Positions 61,081 to 64,000 of a DNA stretch of 64,000 nt are shown here, piece after piece. Position 1 is the stretch's first letter. The number at the start of each line of letters is the position of its first letter. This stretch comes from an uncultured Planococcus sp. GTDB taxonomy: Bacteria > Bacillota > Bacilli > Bacillales_A > Planococcaceae. Under the pieces are notes generated by a model. The model did no database searches. It was not told the DNA's origin and was given only the letters and a program-made list of their open reading frames with translations. Where the stretch lies: positions 328,204-392,203 of the forward strand of contig CANLRI010000003.1 of assembly GCA_947493585.1 (NCBI GenBank), given 5' to 3'. A program made the translations under genes and the position numbers.

Positions 61081-61962
61081 CTACTGAAAATAAACCGATC
61101 GAATACGCTTTAAGAAATCTTCCTCCAGCTCCCCCATAGTGCGTGACAAAAAATATGTCGCCACGCTGGGCAGAGCAAACAAATCGAAGTGGGCTTCCAT
61201 CAAACGCCCTTCAATTAACTCACGTCGTACCATCGATTTTGGCAAAAACGACACGCCGAGACCTTCCTGAATAAAACGTTTCGCAATATAGGCTTGCGTC
61301 ACTCTCATTGTGCGAATGCCAGGAAGCTGCACACGCAATTTCACCAACAGCTCTTCCCAAAAAACGGGATGATGATGCGTGAAGATAAAATTTTCCTGAA
61401 ATATTTCTCTTCCTGAAACCAATGGGCCCCGCTCATCATCATAAGCATCCCTAGGCACAATCAGCAGCAAAGGGTCTTCATAAACCACTTCGTGACGGGT
61501 CATTCGTTTCGTTGGCGCCAATGCAGAAACGCCCGCAGACACTTCCCCGCTTTCCACCAGGGCTTCAATCGCTTCCGATTCTTCCACACGGATAACAAGT
61601 TCAAGATCCGGATGTGCTTTCGTAAACGACTTTAGAATATACGGCAGTACCGTCTCCGCCATCAACGGGGAAATCGCGATCGTCCATTTTCGCCGGTAGC
61701 CTTGAGCAAACGATTGAAGTTCATCCACCGTCGAATCAAATTTTTCAACCAATGCATCTACCTGTTGTTTAAAATGGCGCCCTTCCTCAGTTAATACCAC
61801 ACGATTTTTGATGCGGTCGAACAAGCGAATCCCCAAATACTCTTCCAATTGACGAATATGAACCGTCACACTTGGCTGTGACAACATCAAACGTTCCGAG
61901 GTCTTGCGAAAATTCAAGGTTTCCGCAGCATCTGAGAATGTCCTAAGCCACTGCATCTCCAT
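61081..61962 (-). CDS. citR: LysR-family regulator CitR
   Basis: 293 residues: LysR helix-turn-helix (MEMQWLRTFSDAAETLNFRK, RLMLSQPSVTVHIRQLEEYL) and an effector domain. It is divergent from a citrate synthase gene, exactly as CitR is from citA in B. subtilis, where it represses citA. The sequence is recognisably close to CitR (FIQEGLGVSFLPKSMVRREL). Confidence 0.87.
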   Translation of the reverse strand: MEMQWLRTFSDAAETLNFRKTSERLMLSQPSVTVHIRQLEEYLGIRLFDRIKNRVVLTEEGRHFKQQVDALVEKFDSTVDELQSFAQGYRRKWTIAISPLMAETVLPYILKSFTKAHPDLELVIRVEESEAIEALVESGEVSAGVSALAPTKRMTRHEVVYEDPLLLIVPRDAYDDERGPLVSGREIFQENFIFTHHHPVFWEELLVKLRVQLPGIRTMRVTQAYIAKRFIQEGLGVSFLPKSMVRRELIEGRLMEAHFDLFALPSVATYFLSRTMGELEEDFLKRIRSVYFQ

Positions 61963-62066
61963 TTCAGTTCCTCCTTCAATTAGGTTTTTTAATTGTTTTA
62001 ATTATAAATTTTTAATTTTCATAATTAAAGCTTCAGCATATACTTGAAAAAAAAGGAGGAATTCAC
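61963..62066. promoter_or_regulatory. citR/citA divergent promoter region
   Basis: A 104-bp AT-rich interval with TAATTATAAATTTTTAATT-like inverted repeats; the expected place of the CitR operator (T-N11-A type). I could not assign single boxes with confidence. Confidence 0.5.
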
Positions 62067-63146
62067 ATGTTTCAAAAAGGGCTCAAAGGCGTTGTCGCCG
62101 TCCAAACAGCCATTGCTTCAGTCGAAGGGGATAAAGGGGAACTTCGTTACCGCGGGATGTTGGTCAATGAAGTGATCCATCAAAAAAGCTTCGAACAAAC
62201 AGCTTATTTCCTATGGTACGGACATCACGCATCAAACGAAGAACTCGCAATTCTTACGGAACAATTAAAATCTCAGCGCCACCTACCGGATTATCTTATG
62301 GCCATCGCCCGGCTTCTGCCCAAAGACACATCATTAATGGATGGAATCAGAACGCTCGTCTCAGCTTATCAGCATGCCCAATTTAAAGAATTGGAGATCC
62401 AACAACAAGCCGTTGCTTTGACTGCCGCCCTTCCGGTAATGACTGCTCTTCTATACAGGCAAAATACCGGTCAGGAATTCATTGCACCAAGAAGTGACCT
62501 GGGCCATACCGCAAACTATCTATGGATGATTAAAGGGCAAGTGCCGACACATGCACAAACCGAAGCCTTGGAAACATACTTGAATTTAACCATGGAACAT
62601 GGCCTGAATGCATCCACTTTTGCCGGCCGCGTAACCATTTCTACAGAATCCGACTTAAGCGCTGCCATCGTTTCTGCACTTGGCACCATGAAAGGCCCTT
62701 TACATGGAGGCGCCCCATCTGGCGTGCTTGAACTACTTGATGAAATACAATCTCCTGAAAAGATAAAACCTATTGTCGAGCAAAAACTGGCGCAAGGCGA
62801 AAAAATTATGGGGTTCGGCCACCGCGTGTACCGAACAGAAGATCCGCGTGCTATCCTGCTTCGTGAAAAATGCCAACAGTTGCAACAAGAAGACCCCTGG
62901 CTGAACCTGGCTGTCATGGCAGAAACTGAAATTACTCAATTATTAAATGACCGAAAGCCGGGACGGGCCCTTTATACGAATGTAGAATTCTATGCAGCAG
63001 CGATTATGCGGTCTATTCAAATGCCGTCAGAATTATTCACTCCTACCTTCAGCATTGCGCGGATCGTCGGTTGGACTGCTCATGCTATAGAGCAACAGCG
63101 AGATAACGTGATTTTCCGGCCGCAATCCGAATATATCGGAAACTAA
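62067..63146 (+). CDS. citA: Citrate synthase CitA
   Basis: Citrate synthase condenses oxaloacetate and acetyl-CoA. The 359 residues carry GPLHGGAPSGVLELLDEIQS with the active-site His, MGFGHRVYRTEDPRA with the second His, and NVEFYAAAIM with the catalytic-type Glu/Asp region. Divergent from citR. Strong AAAGGAGG ribosome site. Confidence 0.95.
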   Translation: MFQKGLKGVVAVQTAIASVEGDKGELRYRGMLVNEVIHQKSFEQTAYFLWYGHHASNEELAILTEQLKSQRHLPDYLMAIARLLPKDTSLMDGIRTLVSAYQHAQFKELEIQQQAVALTAALPVMTALLYRQNTGQEFIAPRSDLGHTANYLWMIKGQVPTHAQTEALETYLNLTMEHGLNASTFAGRVTISTESDLSAAIVSALGTMKGPLHGGAPSGVLELLDEIQSPEKIKPIVEQKLAQGEKIMGFGHRVYRTEDPRAILLREKCQQLQQEDPWLNLAVMAETEITQLLNDRKPGRALYTNVEFYAAAIMRSIQMPSELFTPTFSIARIVGWTAHAIEQQRDNVIFRPQSEYIGN

Positions 63147-63185
63147 AAAAACCCCGTATCCAATTGAATGGATACGGGGTTTTTA
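63146..63185. terminator. Bidirectional terminator between citA and tRNA cluster
   Basis: AAAACCCCGTATCCA and TGGATACGGGGTTTT form a near-perfect palindrome with T runs on both strands; it can end both citA and the tRNA transcript. Confidence 0.9.
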
Positions 63186-63208
63186 CACATGGATTGCACA
63201 TGGAACAA

Positions 63209-63281
63209 TGGAGCCTAGGGGGCTCGAACCCCTGACCTCGACGCTGCCAGCGTCGCGCTCTCCCAGCTGAGCTAAGGCCCC
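63209..63281 (-). tRNA. tRNA-Ala (GGC)
   Basis: A full cloverleaf: acceptor GGGGCCT/AGGCTCC, D-arm AGCTCAGCTGGGAGAGC, anticodon GGC in CTGGCAG, T-arm GGGGTTCGAGCCCC. CCA is not encoded (discriminator A then TT). 73 nt. Confidence 0.95.
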
Positions 63282-63304
63282 GCGCGAAAATGCGCAAAGA
63301 TAAA

Positions 63305-63377
63305 TGAGCCATGAAGGATTCGAACCTTCGACCCTCTGATTAAAAGTCAGATGCTCTACCAACTGAGCTAATGGCTC
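63305..63377 (-). tRNA. tRNA-Lys (TTT)
   Basis: Acceptor GAGCCAT/ATGGCTC, D-arm AGCTCAGTTGGTAGAGC, anticodon TTT in CTTTTAA, T-arm AAGGTTCGAATCCTT. 73 nt, no CCA encoded. Confidence 0.95.
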
Positions 63378-63388
63378 AAAATAAAAAA

Positions 63389-63463
63389 TGGCTGGGGTAC
63401 CTGGATTCGAACCAGGGCATGACGGGATCAAAACCCGTTGCCTTACCGCTTGGCTATACCCCA
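63389..63463 (-). tRNA. tRNA-Gln (TTG)
   Basis: Acceptor TGGGGTA/TACCCCA, anticodon TTG in TTTTGAT, T-arm CTGGTTCGAATCCAG; CCA encoded. 75 nt with CCA. Confidence 0.95.
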
Positions 63464-63476
63464 AAGCAATAAAAAC

Positions 63477-63560
63477 TGGTGGTGGGGGGCAGATTCGAAC
63501 TGCCGAACCCGAAGGAGCGGATTTACAGTCCGCCGCGTTTAGCCACTTCGCTACCCCACC
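63477..63560 (-). tRNA. tRNA-Tyr (GTA)
   Basis: Class II tRNA with long variable arm (CTCCTTCGGG), acceptor GGTGGGG/CCCCACC, anticodon GTA in CTGTAAA, CCA encoded. 84 nt. Confidence 0.95.
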
Positions 63561-63590
63561 GCTATACGATTACAATCCAAAATAAACACA

Positions 63591-63666
63591 TGGTGGAGGA
63601 TGACGGGATCGAACCGCCGACCCTCTGCTTGTAAGGCAGATGCTCTCCCAGCTGAGCTAATCCTCC
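63591..63666 (-). tRNA. tRNA-Val (TAC)
   Basis: Acceptor GGAGGAT/ATCCTCC, anticodon TAC in CTTACAA, T-arm GCGGTTCGATCCCGT, CCA encoded. 76 nt. Confidence 0.95.
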
Positions 63667-63671
63667 ATAAA

Positions 63672-63746
63672 TGGTGACCCCTACGGGATTCGAACCCGTG
63701 TTACCGCCGTGAAAGGGCGGTGTCTTAACCGCTTGACCAAGGGGCC
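63672..63746 (-). tRNA. tRNA-Glu (TTC)
   Basis: Acceptor GGCCCCT/AGGGGTC, anticodon TTC in CTTTCAC, T-arm CGGGTTCGAATCCCG, CCA encoded. 75 nt. Confidence 0.95.
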
Positions 63747-63804
63747 TTACAAAAAAATTATAAAGAAAACAGTTTCCGATGTAAAGAAACTTTAAAGAAT
63801 CAAA

Positions 63805-63877
63805 AGCTTCCAACCGGGTTCGAACCGGTGACCTCTTCCTTACCATGGAAGCACTCTACCTGCTGAGCTATGGAAGC
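63805..63877 (-). tRNA. tRNA-Thr (GGT)
   Basis: Acceptor GCTTCCA/TGGAAGC, anticodon GGT in ATGGTAA, T-arm CCGGTTCGAACCCGG, discriminator U, no CCA encoded. 73 nt. First tRNA after 5S. Confidence 0.95.
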
Positions 63878-63917
63878 AAGGTAAAAGGAAATCTCGGTAC
63901 AAAGTAAAAAAAGATAA

Positions 63918-64000
<83 letters not shown>

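Overview
The window is low-to-moderate GC Bacillota DNA. Gene order (sigW-rsiW-cdaA-cdaR-glmM-glmS, divergent citR/citA, a Bacillus-type fla operon, FliW-CsrA), strong AGGAGG ribosome sites and frequent GTG/TTG starts point to Bacillales. The protein sequences look most like the Planococcaceae (Planococcus and relatives), although the exact genus is my inference.

Layout. 1-10086 (minus) is the proximal part of the flagellar basal-body/hook operon, flgB-flgC-fliE-fliF-fliG-fliH-fliI-fliJ-fliK-flgD-flgE-swrD-fliM, with fliM cut by the window edge. Its leader (10135-10260) carries a c-di-GMP-I (GEMM) riboswitch and an intrinsic terminator. Divergent from it are flhO-flhP. 12290-15630 (minus) holds yvyF-flgM-flgN-flgK-flgL. 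15741-17734 holds motA-motB-fliL. 18134-20775 holds flaG-fliD-fliS-fliT. 20901-21629 encodes a glucosaminidase-like protein. 21883-22761 (+) is a LAGLIDADG endonuclease gene. 22806-22982 is a small YjfB-like motility gene. 23053-24241 is flagellin hag, split by a 361-nt group I intron. csrA and fliW follow at 24928-25599. Sigma-D-type promoters lie upstream of yvyF, flaG and hag, and the hag leader has two CsrA-type hairpins.

25632-31820 is rich in signalling genes: a class III adenylate cyclase, a GAF/HD-GYP protein, a STAS/RsbR-like protein and an EAL protein whose promoter contains a perfect TGTGA-N6-TCACA dyad. 31882-34296 encodes three prepilin/PilX-like proteins. 34573-39925 has small stand-alone genes (iron chaperone, thioesterase, HIT) and a two-component system with an ABC transporter. 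39967-43200 has an ABC-F protein behind a transcription attenuator and a TerC protein behind a yybP-ykoY manganese riboswitch. 43213-46850 has three CNNM/CorC-like CBS transporters. 46859-51562 has a PadR operon, a VOC-GNAT fusion, YitT, a flavin reductase and an AraC regulator. 51705-59195 is the cell-envelope block: glmS with its ribozyme, glmM, cdaR, cdaA, rsiW, sigW. 59468-63146 has arginase, an acetyltransferase and citR/citA. 63209-64000 has seven tRNAs downstream of a 5S rRNA, all on the minus strand.

Theme: motility appears to be controlled at several RNA and protein levels (c-di-GMP riboswitch, sigma-D/FlgM, FliW-CsrA, a self-splicing intron in the filament gene), next to enzymes that make or degrade second messengers (c-di-GMP phosphodiesterases, cAMP, c-di-AMP). 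Coordinates and motifs were read by eye; folding and homology claims were not computed.
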